NCBI GenBank assembly: GCA_018398805.1
Contig: JAGFBZ010000906.1
Coordinates: 1,941,001-2,005,000, forward strand
Source: Hirundichthys speculiger
Lineage: Eukaryota > Chordata > Actinopteri > Beloniformes > Exocoetidae
Reading direction: 5' to 3'
Length of the DNA stretch: 64,000 nucleotides
Positions within the stretch are counted from its first letter, which is position 1, and every line of letters begins with the position of its first letter. The translations under genes were made by a program, and so were the position numbers. The notes under the pieces are model-generated. The model had not been told where the DNA came from. It worked only from the letters and a program-made list of their open reading frames with translations, and did not search any database. Below are positions 46,335-59,929 of the stretch, one piece after another.

Positions 46335-46795
46335 CCGTTCATCGAGTAGCCCTTGTCTAAAGGATGAAACTGAAAATATGACTAAATTTGACTTATTAGG
46401 AAATGATTTTGACATTTTTGTGGAAAGTGATCTTTCTGAATTCCATTGAGATTTATTGAAAAGTGCCAGCTGAAGGCTGTCCAACATGAGACGTAAAAGT
46501 GCGATAAATAACCCGAAGTTAAACATCAATGTACGCTTATGACCAAAATACATCTTATGAAGTGTTTTAGTTTTAAACTGCGCAACACTCCAAATTAAAG
46601 GTCTCCTTTTCTGTGACTTAGAGCTATTCCAGCTCGCCAGCGCCGGTTTTAACTCACCGATATGAATTAGAAGCAGGAGTATATCTGAAAGCTGGAAATC
46701 ATGACTCCCTTCCAGCGACTATCGATTGCAGAAGCAGAAAATCCATAGTGGCTGATTTGTGAACCATTAAGTTTTGAACCCAAAGCTCATAATGT
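46335..46795. other. Non-coding DNA, nothing recognised
   Basis: AT-rich sequence without repeats or domains. Confidence 0.4.
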
Positions 46796-46799
46796 TCAT

Positions 46800-47260
46800 A
46801 TTCACAGCTTTGCTCTGTGTTGATGAGGTTGAGGGTGGGATAAAGAGGCAGGGGGTTAGAGCGTTAGACGGCGAGGGCTTGGAGGCAAGCTGTTAGAGAG
46901 TGAAGGAAAAGCATCCGGGGGCCTGAAGATCAGTAAGCAGATCAATTCAGCTCTATCTGGAAGATTGCCCACGCATGCAATAAAACAATAAGGGAAATGC
47001 ACAAGGGGAGCAATTTGTTATTATCATATTAACCAGTGTGTTTTCATTCCTCTTTTTTTTTCTTTTTTTTAATTAATCGATCAAGGCCAGAGCAGCGCAG
47101 ACGGGGCTTCCTACCACCCCCTGCCTGCACTGAGAGTGAAATAGATGCAAAGCTGTTGACTCTGTTTATAGTGTTGCAGTAATCTGGCTGAAAAAATATT
47201 TAACATGGGGCAACATAATAAATCTTCCCTGTAATTGAACAGTTAAAAATAGCAACAGAC
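46800..47260. promoter_or_regulatory. Candidate conserved non-coding block
   Basis: Repeat-free, GC-balanced. Contains AATTAATCGATCAAGGCC near 47071 and several AATTTGTTATTATC-like runs. The texture suggests a developmental enhancer. Confidence 0.3.
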
Positions 47261-47264
47261 ATCC

Positions 47265-48585
47265 AGTATGTTTAATAAATACTGAGATTATATCACTGCA
47301 GATCAAGTATTTAACTAAAATAACTACTTTTTCTTTTTTTTTAGCTTTGTGTTGTTCTCATTTCATGTTATCCTTGTAAATCTGGAAATACTGTGGTTTA
47401 GAATAAGCAGTGCTTTTCATACGGTGGTGTACCTCAGCCTCAATATTTCCCAGCTACATAACCACCGCCTTGTTCCTCCTCCTCCTGGTCAGCCAGAGGT
47501 CACTCCACGCAGCTGCCCGACTGATATTTCTATGCTGTCACTATTTAATTGCTATCCGGACAAAATTTGAAGAGTCCACGTGGCTCTCGTGGAAGCAGAG
47601 TGTGACCCCGTGAGGAAGTTGGTAAGTGGAAAAAAAAAAATCAGCAGGGACAAAACTCTTCAGTGAAATGAAATGATAATTAACCATTCCTAAAATAGGA
47701 ACGCCGTTACGCCAGAGGTGTCAAAAAAGTCATGAGCAGACATTAATCACATCCTCCATCGGACATTCTCAGTTGCACACGCGCCCTTCTCTTTGACCAT
47801 CACCTCGTCATCACGTGCGGGTCTGTGACAGAGAAAAACGCTAATATGTTTTCTGTACAAATTCTGATTTCGTGTCACTCCGAGCTGAAAATGAAAATTG
47901 CGCCGCGGCCACAGAAAGCCTTTTTAGACCTGCTGGACGTCCAGCCATCTGTCTGCAGCGGCCGGGCAAAGTCCTTCAGCGGCGAGAAACTCCGAACGCG
48001 GTCGAACAACAACAACTAAGTCTTTCACTGCACTTGTACTTTTTAGAAAGCTGCTTTTGTTTTAAATCTGAGAGTATTTTAGATGGAAAGATGCCTCACT
48101 GTAATTTTGTAGCAGTTTTTTTATTCAAGGACGAAAAGACATTTCTTCACAGAGAAAAAAAAATTGCCACAGCAAATGATTTCTACAAGCTAACAAGCTA
48201 ATGATGAGAGTGAACAGGGAGTGGGAACTTTTGTTGCATATAAAAGAGTCAAACACCAACTTCTGGTTAGTTCTTGAGATACACAAACATGATAACACAT
48301 TTTAATTGGAAGAAAGATGATTTATCATCATTGCAACAGATTATTGTCTTTCAGCCAAGAGAGCAGAGAGGGTGACGGGATGGGAAATGTCCTTCCAGTA
48401 TTCTGGAGAAGCGGCCTGATCTGCAGGATATATTTTTCCCTGAACCTTCCAAGATGTGTTGAGTGGCGTCCTAATCAAAAATCAATGATCCCACTTGAGT
48501 AGGTCCACGAGGCTTCTGTAGCAGGTTATGTAATCTGATAATATCAATCATAACTGTGTTAGAGGTAATCTATCTGACTTTGGCT
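47265..48585. other. Non-coding DNA, no gene recognised
   Basis: Short overlapping frames near 47825-48201 have no domain. No transposon ends seen. Confidence 0.4.
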
Positions 48586-48589
48586 GGAC

Positions 48590-48960
48590 TGGGGTCAGTG
48601 AGTTGGGGGAAGGAAGGATGAGAGAGCCTCGGTCTCCAGTGCCATCAATTACCACTTATTATGGGGGTGGTGGTTGGTTTGTGGGGGGGGTTACTCTTCC
48701 AAAGAGCTATGTACCCCTCTACCATAAATATTATTAACAGGGCCAGCCCCATCAGTCAATATCATCACAGCTGTATTGCTCCAGCCTAAATGACAGCTTC
48801 CATGGCTTCCCAGTCTCGATCAATGACTGTGGCTCCTACCAACCAGTGTATGAGGTAAAACTAGCTTTGTTGGAGCCCAGGGGTCTTCGGCCTGCCATCC
48901 CCTGCAAGCTCAGCATCCGTCTTCCTTCCTCTTCTTCTTGTCTGCCTTTCCCAGCCTCAC
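48590..48960. promoter_or_regulatory. Candidate conserved non-coding block
   Basis: Contains GCCATCAATTACCACTTATT, ATAAATATTATTAACAGGGC and CAGTCAATATCATCACAGCT within a repeat-free stretch. Similar texture to neighbouring candidates. Confidence 0.3.
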
Positions 48961-48964
48961 TTCT

Positions 48965-51870
48965 CATATGTTGAGCTTCCAACCGTCTCTACGGTCGGAC
49001 AAGCCCAAAAATGCTGCTAAATACCGATTGTTGTCGCAGCTGCCGCCAAGATCACGCCGGCTGGCTCGTTAACAGTACGGCGCACGAGGAGGAAGTGTCA
49101 GAAAAGTGTCTGTGCGAGTGATTATGTGGAATTAATGAGTCGGATAATGATTCTCTCCCCTCCATCCTTTACCTCCCCTCCACATTTTTTTTTTTCCCGA
49201 TTGAAAGGGATGAGCAGCGAAAGAGGGCATTTTCACTTCATCATACGTGCTAGCCCGAGGGTGGCATTCGACTTTTTTTTGACATGGCTGTCAAAGTTAA
49301 AACTACATGACTCTACTTTTTTTTTTTTTTCCCTGTCGCCACGTTGGCCATAAAAATGATGGGCTGCTGCCGTTAGCCAGAGGCAGGACATTGCAATAGG
49401 CCACATCAGATCAGGAATGAGGGGTGATGGTGAGGGCCTAATTGCAGAAGAAAATAACTAGTGAGTAGAGTGCAAAGCAAGACGAATTAGCCTCATCATC
49501 TGCCTGTGACCTTAACTCCCTCAAATCACTCGCCATTTGACCGGCGCTGCCAGAATCACTCACCCCGGGTCTCAGAGTCCCCAAGAGAGAAGGTGATGTT
49601 GGGGGGGCTTTATATTATAACTGCTGTTAGAGTGGCTACAGCACATTTCACAACACGATATTAAAAAAAATAGTCCAATGCTTTACAAACACAATTAATG
49701 TAATGTTAAACCTTGACTTAACAGTCAAAAAGCAGAGAATTGAGGAAGAATATATTTAAAAGTACAGATGTCATATCGTCATCTTCTGCTTTGCATCTTC
49801 AGTCTTTACCATCACTGAGGAATCCTTCTCCATCTTTTTTTTATTTTTATTTATAGATCATTTACTTTGAAGAACATTTCAAAGGTGCTGGTTTACAACA
49901 ACGTCTACAGCAGGGAGCTGCAGACAAATGGAAACTGAAGCGCGCCTGTTTCTTTGCTAATGCGATGCCTTCATCAGCTCGGTCCAACCTCAGCAGTGAC
50001 TTCAAATGCTGGCCTCACACTGACCTGAACACTTCAAAGCTCGATCAAACCTTCCCCCAGACAAGGAACTCTGTGGTTCAAGCAATTTGTTAAACAGGAG
50101 GGAGGTTTAGTGCGATTTGGGACTGAAATGATGTTTCAGTTAGTCCTGGATAACCCGCAGCCGAGCTACCCGGGCCTGGGAGAAGCACTGAGGATTCAGG
50201 AGGTAACTCATTGGCTAAAAAAGATGTTTTTTTTTTTTTTTTTCACACGATTCCCATGTCGAGGTCTGTGTGATTGTTACAGCATACCTAAGTATATCGT
50301 GTAGTAGAACAGCAGTTTACTGCAGGTTGATTTCACAAAACGGGGATAAATAAACTATAAAATAAAAAGTTATATAAACTGTCGGAGCGGCGATGCTTGT
50401 TGAAAAACCCTGACTGTGTTATGTAACAGGACAGCTCGCCGGGGGAGGGGGGGTGGGGGGTGGAGGGGGATCTTGGGACTCTTTACCAGCCGCAGAACAA
50501 CAAAAACCCATTTCTGTAGTTCCAGAAAGACAGTCCCCTTGTTCACAGTACGGGCCCCGAGTCCCGTCGAAATGCCTTTTCGCTGCGGAGCTTGAATGGA
50601 CTCATTGAGTCCGGTGTCAGCCAGACGCGTCTGAGACGTTACAGGCCGGGCCCGGACGCTTCCCAAACACTCAGTTTGTTTTCATACAGGACAGAAAACC
50701 AAGAAAAGTTACCCATAGACACTCTGAAAGTAACATAACTGGCACGTGAAACTAGATTAAAGCAGAATCGCACACATCGTCCTTTTTTTTTTTTCCTCCA
50801 ATGACGGCAACTTCCTCTCGCCCCTTTTTGGGTCGATTTCTATTTCGAAACTGTGCTGTCCTGAGAGCACGCCTTGCGTGCAGTCAAAACGGCACAAGCT
50901 TTGTTTTCAAGATGGTGTATTTTAATCATTTTCACAAGAGGGAAGTCCAAACCGCTCTTGTATATGCCTGCAGTGATCGTTACACTTGGCTGAAACCTGT
51001 CAAGTTAAGATGTATGAGCGGGTATATAAAACGGACATAATTTCATGGTAAAGATGGGAAATGTTATTGCTGTTTGATTATTGAACCTTTTAGGGCAACT
51101 GCAAAAGTCTTTACACTGGATTAGCACTTGAGTTAAACCCAATTATTTATGTATAAGGCACAATGGTGTTTTGAAATCTGCCTCCCCTTTTAAACAGTGT
51201 AAACAAAGGCTATCAATCATAACCCTTGACGGCTGTAATTGCAACCAGAGTGAGTCAGCTCGCTCACTGCTGTATTAAGATACAACGCTCTCAGTATTCA
51301 CGGGATTTGTTTTTTTTTCTCTTTTTGTTTATACCAACTGATTTCTTAATTATCTTCACTTTTTTTCTTCCTATTTTGGGTAACTCGTGTGTCATCTGGG
51401 ACTTTCTGACCCAGCAAATTTGGCAGTCCCCAAGAAAAAAAAAAAAGCCTTTGCCTTGACTTTTCTGCTCTTTGTGAGTTCGTAGAGGATGCAAATATCA
51501 GACAAAATCAGTCCCTGCTTCCCCCTCAGGTTTAAGTGATTTTGTTTTTTCTTGTTTCCCACATTTCACCAGCAGTTCCCATATAATTCGATAAGACTTG
51601 AGTGAGTCGATCGAATTCAGTCCAGTAACGACTGAGTCATACTTAATATATCTTGAAAAAAAAAAGCACATCGACTTTAATTTCTCTGTTAAAGTTTTAA
51701 ATGTCACAAAAGGCATTTATTTAATTATCCCTTCTATTATTGAAGCTTCCAGGTTATCCCGTATACAGGAAGTAAGCGGTCCAGTCGAGGGAAGGGGAGG
51801 AAACTGAGCCGGTACCCGCCGATTCCTCCTTTCATGTTAATGAATGGAGGAGCATGGATTTTATGGAGCT
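48965..51870. other. Non-coding DNA, partly enhancer-like
   Basis: Repeat-poor except homopolymer runs near 49185, 49318 and 50227 and a G-rich run near 50443. 49380-49600 again has a conserved-element texture. Frames near 50370-50666 are GC-rich but without domain. Confidence 0.35.
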
Positions 51871-51879
51871 CGGCCGTAT

Positions 51880-52330
51880 CGACCCGCGGCTGCCGTCTTC
51901 TACTTCGTTTCATAACATAATCAGCGCTTGACACGCGATTATAATAACCAGATGCAATTTACTGCATTCTCTGCAAACACATTGATTTTTTTTTTTTCTG
52001 AACAGCTCCGAGAAACCAATTACATTAATATTGCTGCATAATTAGTTTACACATTACTAAATTACTGACGGATTAAAAGTGAAATAGCACCGTTCATACC
52101 CTGTCCGATGTAACTGCCAGAGAGGAAATGAATATGGATTCAAAAGATCCTCGGAGACCTGAGCAGTAAAGAGGAGTGGGCTGGGGGGGGGGGCAATCTA
52201 TAAGGCAGGCCAGTATAAGAAATAAGAATATGTCCTCTGCAGGTTTGCCAGGTGTTGGTTTCAGCAGGGGCATTAAGGCCAAGGTAATTAATATGCTCTT
52301 TAATTAGATTTACATATGAATATCGATGGG
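51880..52330. promoter_or_regulatory. Candidate conserved non-coding block
   Basis: Many homeodomain-type cores (CCAATTACATTAATATTGCT, AATTAGTTTACA, GGTAATTAATATGCTCTTTA) in otherwise unique DNA. One of the stronger candidates by appearance. Confidence 0.35.
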
Positions 52331-52334
52331 GCCC

Positions 52335-53550
52335 GCTCCCCCAGAGAAGGTTTCAGCACTCTCTGCAGAAAAGACTGCTGCGACTATTCAACATAATCGC
52401 CTTATTATCAAAGCCTCCTGCACTGAAGTTGGTCTCACGCATGGCCTGCTTCCCCTGCAACCCCTCCAACAGTGTTCGGCACATTTCAAGTGTACGCATT
52501 GGTGTTCAACAAATGTGAACGTATTTGTTGAACCAGCAGCTCTGAAAGCTGGGAAAGTTGCATCAGTCTACCTGTCCATCTTCGCTGCAGCTCCCTTCCA
52601 GTCGGGGGGGTTGGCTGCAGGATGAGCTGCTCCGTGGCAGAGCAGCGTCGCCGAAGACATGACTGACCTTTGATGGCTACATTGATCCGAGGAAGCGAGC
52701 GGCCGTTCCCTCAGAAACAAACGCGTGCGGCTGGTCCGGGCTTCCGCTGGCGCTCTTTCAGTGTTCTGGGGATGTTTGTGACAAAATAAATCAAATCACA
52801 CTTACAGGCTACAACACGTGCGCGTTGGTGCAGAGTTGTCATCCGAGGTTGGCTGAAAGAGTCGCAATTCAATAGAACAGTCTCTCTCCACCAGCCGCCG
52901 GTTTGATTGTGTAGCCGTGCTTTATATAATGATCTTTTCTTTTATTTCCCTACTTTTGTTTTTAGTGCTTTTGCTTGTGGTGTTGTTTTTGGTTTTTCTT
53001 TTGTGTCAATCTAAAGAGAAGCACCTCTGAACATGTGCTGCGATGATCAAAATTAAATATTTGATGTTCCACGCTTGACGTCCTCTTGATTTATTGTCAG
53101 TTAATCCTGAGCACAACGGAGAGAAACTGCATCACAGCTCCATTTACACGACCGTTCTGGGTCGTGCGCTTCCATTTTAAAGTACCAAAAGTTCTTTTTT
53201 GGTGATGTCATCTGTAATCTGGGGTAAATCAGACTGAATATCATTTGCTTAAAAATGTTCTGCTTGCCCGGTTGTTTGGTCGTGGGATGCAGGAGCGCGA
53301 CACGTTAAAGTTCATCCGCAGCAGGATGAGCGTCCAGCGCCTCTGAAGCGTTTCGTCTTTTAACCGTCTCGTAAATTCCCGCTTCGCAGCGAGTCAGTGA
53401 ACGTTGTTTGAACAACAGACCATCGTAAATCTACGGGGTTGCGTCATTTAGTAACTTTTGAGGACTACTGTAGGAAAATGAATGGTCCTGCTTTTTTTTG
53501 TTCTTGCAGCACTGCAGGAGAATAATGTGATTTTTTTTTTTTTTTTTTGT
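52335..53550. other. Non-coding DNA, no gene recognised
   Basis: A 99-residue open frame at 52326-52625 lacks domains. No transposon features. Confidence 0.4.
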
Positions 53551-53558
53551 TTGTTTTT

Positions 53559-53985
53559 ACCTCCGCCAAGGAGCTTATGTTTTTGCCGCTGTTTATCTGT
53601 CTGTCTGTTTGTCTGTCTGTGTTCAAGATAATTCAAAAAGTTATGAATGGATTTTGATGAAATTTTCAGGAGTTGTCAGAAATGTGAAAAGGAAGAACTA
53701 ATTTCATTTTGGGTGTGATCCGGAAGAAATCCTGGATTCTGGATCACTTTCAAATTTTCGACAACATTGCGGTCAATGGGGCCAAAAATTTTGTTTCTCA
53801 GTATCTCTGTTAATTATTGCCCAAAACTCATGAAATTTGAATCAGGGATAGACAATGGGAACCTCTATCAAATTTCAAAGGCTGATCCGGATCTGATGAA
53901 GAACACGGATTTTATCGCAATCTGTAAATTGCTATATGGGGGAATTTTTGCGCTTGGCGGAGGTCTGCGCTCTCTGAGTGCTTTT
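53559..53985 (+). mobile_element. TIR repeat copy B, intact
   Basis: ACCTCCGCCAAGG at the left and CTTGGCGGAGGT near the right (53953-53964) are inverted ends, with a TGTCTGTCTG microsatellite inside. The closely related copy A lies at 34369-38334, reversed and interrupted. This copy reads straight through the insertion point (CCTCTATCAAATTTCAAAGG), giving an empty-site reference. Confidence 0.85.
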
Positions 53986-53989
53986 CTAT

Positions 53990-55235
53990 TTTTTTTTTTT
54001 TTTAAATGGTTGGGGAATATCAGGATCCAAAACTTAAATAAAAGTCTTAGATGAGATCCCCTTTAAAATTTCCCCTAAATTCTTTTTCTTTTTTTAAAAA
54101 TTTTAAATTCATGTTTAGTTTCTCTGAATTTTCCATTTTAACTCTGAAAAAAACAAACTTTGCTTCTTTAGCTAATATTTAAGTGCATATTTTAGTAAAA
54201 CATTCATTTAAAAAAGACTTTAGTCCACTCCTTATTTTCTGTCACGTTTAAAAGATGAAAGCAAACGTCCATGTTTCCGTGTCGCACCGTGAGCCTGGAG
54301 CGGCGGCGGTTCCAGTGGTCAGCCGTTCGGAGGCCCGGCTCCTTGTTACCTGTCCGCCACACAGCCCGCTGTTTACTCAGCTGCTGGGCCGCCGCCTCCA
54401 ACGTCAGGGCAAGTGGAGCAGGTCACTAAATATTTCATTTCCCAAGTAAAACATGCTTCCCTTCGTCGGCTGGAAGGAAAAAAAAAAAGAGAAAGAAACA
54501 GATCGGTGATGAATGTGCAATCAGGCTGATTAACTCCTTATTAGCTGCCCAGAGGATCCACTGGAGGAAATGAGGACAAGAGCAAAAAGGTTGTTTATGT
54601 GTCGTATCGGAGTGAAATGTGATGTGAGAAGGCCTCCGTGAACTTTTACCTCCACGAGTTTGTAATTTGAAGTTGAGTTATGACGCTGACCTACAACCCC
54701 CCTTCTGTTTGGGTCTTCTTCTACAGCGACAGTCGTGATTTTATTTCATTAATGATAGAACATACACACACACACACATTATATATCTATATATATATAT
54801 ATATATACCTCTGAGTACATAAGGACAGAACCGGTTTGCATTCATTTTTCTTCAAGCTTTTCTCCAAACTTTTTTCCTGCTTACTTCTCCTGTCGTCTCT
54901 GACCAGCAGATGGCGCTGCAGTCTCTCCCCAGTCCAGAAGCAGCCGGGCCAGACACCATATGCTCTCCCGGCCTCCCACCAACATGCAGCACACTTTTGA
55001 AAGAGGGGGAAAAAAACAAGCCTTACTTAGTTCCTGAGTTGAAGCTAATGTTTGTTGAAATAAGTGGAGATTTCCTGGTTTTCTTTTTTTTTTTTTTTTC
55101 TTTTTTTTGCAAGGGGGGGGGGGGGGGGGGGTTAGGGGGAAAGAAGCAAAGTTTCCTTTATAGGATGCACTCAGGGTTCTGCAACTGCCTTGACTTGTGC
55201 TCCCGCTCCCTTTTTGGCCTCGTTGTGTGACACCA
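53990..55235. other. Non-coding DNA with homopolymers
   Basis: Includes a CA/TA microsatellite at about 54761-54807 and a long T-run and G-run at 55084-55133. Frames crossing these runs are not credible. Confidence 0.45.
55116..55133. repeat. Poly(G) run
   Basis: About 18 consecutive G following a T-rich tract. A candidate G-quadruplex or assembly-sensitive site. Confidence 0.9.
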
Positions 55236-55239
55236 GACA

Positions 55240-55660
55240 ATGTTTTTCATGCCACTTGTCTCTTACAGTTGCAGGAGGGGGAGCTGGCGGACATTTATTC
55301 GCGGGTAGATTTGTTGTGTCAGATATCACAGCTTGGCACGGATGGCGGGAGACGTTCTGGACGTGGGTAAGAGCAGAGCTAACGTGTCTCTTTTTAAGGA
55401 GAACCGGAGGGTGAGGATGGAGGTTAATAATTAAATTCATGACCATCTGCTCAAGGATGGTTTTTTTTCTATCATCACACCCATTTAGTGTTATAATTAT
55501 TTAATTGTTTTTATATATTTTTGTTATATTATTTTTAGGCAACACTGCTTACGAGTTTAATGGATAAACTTTTTTTTTTTTAAATACTACGGGAGGAGGT
55601 GAAAGCTGACCAAAGGAGGAGAGGTGTGTGTGCATGTTTGTGTGTGACTACGGCGAGCTG
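55240..55660. other. Non-coding DNA with one weak exon-like segment
   Basis: A segment at 55268-55371 is bounded by TCTCTTACAG and GGTAAGAG. All else is unassigned. See findings. Confidence 0.25.
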
Positions 55661-55664
55661 TTGA

Positions 55665-55735
55665 GGTGGAGGTGGAGGCGGCGGCGGTGGTGGTGGTGGG
55701 AGGGGGGGTTAGGTGGGGGGGGTAGCGTGTAAGCT
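55665..55735. repeat. GGN trinucleotide and G-rich low-complexity run
   Basis: GGAGGTGGAGGTGGAGGCGG followed by GGT units and G-runs. Confidence 0.8.
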
Positions 55736-55739
55736 ATTG

Positions 55740-58700
55740 AAAGGGAGGAATGTGAGAAAGCATTATTGCGCACACTTCATGTGAATGGAAAAGGGGTTAA
55801 AGAAATGACAGCGTACAGTGGGTGGCAGGGCCTCAGCGCAGCCCAGGAGGAAATGGAATGAGAAAGTGCAGTCAGGCAGACCACTCATTCACCATGACAA
55901 ATGGGAGAGGCCTCGGCCGAGGGGATACCTGATACCCCGCGGTGGGCTGTGTGCACCTGCCTGGGCTCCGTGTGCACCGGGCCGGACATAAACCGCAGCC
56001 ACTTGTAGCTGCACACCTCCACTGGTTGCAGAATTGCAAATTACTAAAAGTGAGATAAGGAATAACATGATGGTTTGGGAATGGTTAATATAATCACTTT
56101 TTTTTTTTTTATTATATTATTTCAGTCTCCATGGCCCCTCCCCCTCCTCATTTTCAAAGAAGTATGAAACCCATCTTTAAGTTATTTTTGTTCATTTTCA
56201 AAAGTTATAATATCTCCATTAAAATCTCGAAAAGTCGTCATAAATGCATCTCAAAGAGTAAAAGACATTCCAACAAGTAGCACCTTTGTCAGTGTTTCAT
56301 AAACTTAAAGACTACATTTTTTGCTGCAAATATTCTTAGCTATAAAAACTGATATTTTTCTAGCGAAAGAGTTCATATCTCTCATTTTAAAATACGCTCA
56401 CGGCTGAATTATTTATCTCAGTCAGTTGGAATAATTTACATGGGAGAGATGAACTAGGTTACTGGTTCTGAATGTTGGTCTCGATTCATTTTCGATTAAT
56501 TGCCCTAATTATAAAAAGATTTAGTAAAAAAAATCTAAAGAGACAGTAAACACAAATTTGAGAAAATTCTTTAAAAAAACTGAAAAAAGAAAAGATTCTG
56601 AAATGACGTTATGAAAGCATACTTTTTACTGCATGAAAGTAGTGCATTTAATTTAAATTTCATCTAAATGTGTTTTTTTCCAACCTTTTTAACACATCAG
56701 TTCAAAGCTGCGACTCATCCAGACTGTAAATGTTAATAAATGTTTCAAAATGTTCTTCATTTGCTTTACTGCAAAACACAACAGGCTTTAGTGACCTGAT
56801 ATCGACAGGGATGGACTCAGACAGTTTTTAGGTGTCTTCTTCTTCGTCTCCTTTTTCTTTAAATCAGTAGTAATTGAAAAAAACAAGTACAGACACATGA
56901 ATCTCGGTCCAACTTCCAAAAACATTCATACGCTCCCGTATAGATGACCACTGCTTGAAGTCGAATGTCATGAGTTTCCAAATTGAAGCATAACTCAAAT
57001 TCCAGTGGCATATTAAATCTTTGGGAGCGTTGGGGCATCGAGGGGTCCTGCTGTAATCTAATCGCGTACGAGGTCATCAGAAGAGTCACCGGTGAACAGC
57101 AGAGAAGCAGTTCTGTTCACACGTGCTCATCCGTGTTGGAGGAAGCGTCGGAGCTGCCACTCTTCCTGGAGCGTTGGGGAAGGATTACTGATGACCTCGG
57201 CTGTGCAGGCAGATGAGCGGCGGTCACTTCGGTGCTGGTCAGTCTGTGGCCTCCAGGTGAAATGCAGCGTGACATGAAAACAGTCAATCTTCCTTGCTGT
57301 TGCACTGTTTAGATTGTGCTGTGGAGGGATGGCAGGTTTCACAGAATAGATTTCTTTTTTTTTTTTTTTATTCCTCCACCCAAACATGAGCCCCACTAGT
57401 TAGTTTTGTGTCACATAACTTTACCAAGTCTTTATATGAATTGTAAGGAATATTATATTGATTTATGCCTATATGTAACCTGACAGAGAAGCCTTTTCAC
57501 TGTCATCGATGAATTACATCCATTTCATCGCCTTCATCCTCAGAGTTTTGTTAATTAATATTGGAGCTTTTTCACTCATTTGGATTAATATGATTTCCTT
57601 TATTGTGTTTGTTTAATTTAAGGAGAGCTTAAGCAGCATCTGTTTAGCTACTATGGCAGCATATCGATTAAAAACAGGGTTTTCATGAGCAGGAGTGAGG
57701 ACTGAAACTGACATTTTCAACTGTACAGTTTGAAGAACACGGTGAATTTGACACGTTTACGGTGACGTTTTTGGTATATTTTGCTTCCTTCGCCTGCACG
57801 TCTCCTCTTACTCACTGTTGTCAATATTTCTTATTGCTGTGATTTTCCTTCAGGATTAAGGTGTACCATTAATATTTAATTTGGAACTGCAGGAATAATA
57901 ATGCCCCTTTTTTGTAATTTAAAACATATCTCATGGTGTTGCTATTAATACATAAAGCTGCCATTTCAGATGATTCGACGTGGGTATGAATTTTTCATCA
58001 GAGCTTCTGCTGCAGCTCTGCAGCTCTGCAACCCTGCCGGCACGCTGGTCCTTCAGTAAACAGTGCTGCACCAGGTCTTAACCCTCCTGCGTCTCCGTCT
58101 CCATGATCTCCTCACGTCAGCTGAGTGTCCTCCGACCGCTCTGTCATCCCACATACAGAAACACGTGTGCTGGGTTTCAGGAATACTCTCAGACCGGCTC
58201 CCAGCTCCCCCGCCCCCACCCCTCCAAAACCAGTCAGAAATGTAGCAGTTTACTCCCTTTTCTGTTTGCACGTATCTGCGGCCTGGGCTCCCGTGACCAG
58301 GATGTTGAATTTCTATGCGTTTATCATAAAAGCGTGGTGGCCGTGAGGCCTGTTTTTTATTTGTGCGCGGGGCATCTGGGTTAATCTCATATTAGTCAAG
58401 AAGGATCATTCTCACGAACAGTCTAAGACTTGTTTCACAGAACTATGCACTAAATTAAATTCATGGCGTCAGTGGATTACCGTGCATCACTTTAGATATT
58501 TAGTTTTAAAAAAAAGTTTGTTATTCAGATATCACCTAAAATTTTATTGCTCCCCAAACCTGATTTATGGAGTATTCTGAAATATCTGCTTACATGTGAC
58601 CCATTTAACCCCCACAAGAACCTTTACATGTCTTTTTATTTTTTTTTTAAATAACATTTTAGTAATTATTCAGAAACATATAAGAACTTGATATGAACTT

Positions 58701-59925
58701 CCCACAAGTTCAAACTATAAACTTTAAAGCTTCAGCTCCACAATTTGCCCACTTTCTTTTCTCAAACTTATCAGTATCTTGTCCGGCGCCGCGGCGCCTA
58801 CTGTCGACTTTTTACTGCTTTGAAGATGTTAAAATAATTTTTCTTAACGTCTATTCGGCTGCAAAGTCCCGTCCCGTTACTCCCGGGCGCATCCCGGTTT
58901 CACTGCTTTACTCTCGGGGGCTGAAGTGTGTTTGCTCGGGGAGGGACGGAGGGGCAGCCGGGGCATCTGTTCCAGGAACAGGCAGCGCGGTAAACAGTAT
59001 GCTCTGAATTAAGATTTGACCTCACAATAAGCCTTATCTTATGCATAAATCATAGGGAGTTTAAATATGCTCTGTAAGTAGATTAGGTCATCTGGACTCC
59101 CCCCACCCCCTCCCCCCCTTCAGCTCAAACAGCCTCTCTGCATCGAGAGCCTCGAGATGTAATCCAGATTCATAATCCAATGATTCTTACAAGCTGTTTT
59201 GTGGCATTAAATACTGGGTATTTGTGTTGATTTAATATCATTCTAATCTCCTTTAAACTGCCAGTCGCTGTCTGGTTCATGGCCATCTTGTTTATTGCTC
59301 GCCCTCCACTCTTGACTCGAGGCTGAGAAGTTAAATCTGGAAAAGCCCGGAGAAGTTCAGGGACGGTGCCGAACTGCTGCGTTGACGACTGCGTCGATTT
59401 AAAAATAAAATTAAAATAAATAAAATAATCATTTTTATTATTAATGATAATTATAATAATAACAGATTAATAATAAGGCATTTTAAAAGAATTAATTTTA
59501 AGATGTTTTGTAACAGTAAATCTCTTATTTCCCCAGACTCTTTTTTCCAAAACCCGGTTTTTATTTTTTCTTCGAGTTGAACGACGGCGTCTCTGGTTTA
59601 AGCTTCATTTTTCATTGTTTGGAGTTTCTTTTTCATTTTTTATTTTATTTTCTCAACTTCACGAGAACTCTTAAACTCTTAAAACTCTTAAAATGTGTAA
59701 TTTTCAAGTATGAAAATGGTCTCGTTCGTGTGGGAAAATACGATTCATTCAGCTAGATGATGGAAGAAAGATTTCCATAACAATGTTGACTGTTCAAATT
59801 AGATTTTCCTTTCTTTCTCAGTCCAGTGTGAATTCATTCAATTTTTTAAAATTATTTTTAACTGTGTAGATTTACTCTAATGTGAATGATACAGGCGCTG
59901 CTGATAAGGTCCATGTCTGCAGATA
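55740..59925. other. Non-coding DNA, no gene recognised
   Basis: Repeat-poor with AT-rich stretches near 56100-56700 and 59400-59880. A CpG-dense patch at 58779-58990 includes a 14-bp palindrome GGCGCCGCGGCGCC. Short frames on both strands (for example 58053-58384) lack domains. Confidence 0.4.
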
Positions 59926-59929
59926 TAAA

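Noticed and set aside
54881..55240. 119-residue minus-strand and 106-residue plus-strand frames
   Set aside because: Both depend on long poly(T)/poly(G) runs and have no domain.
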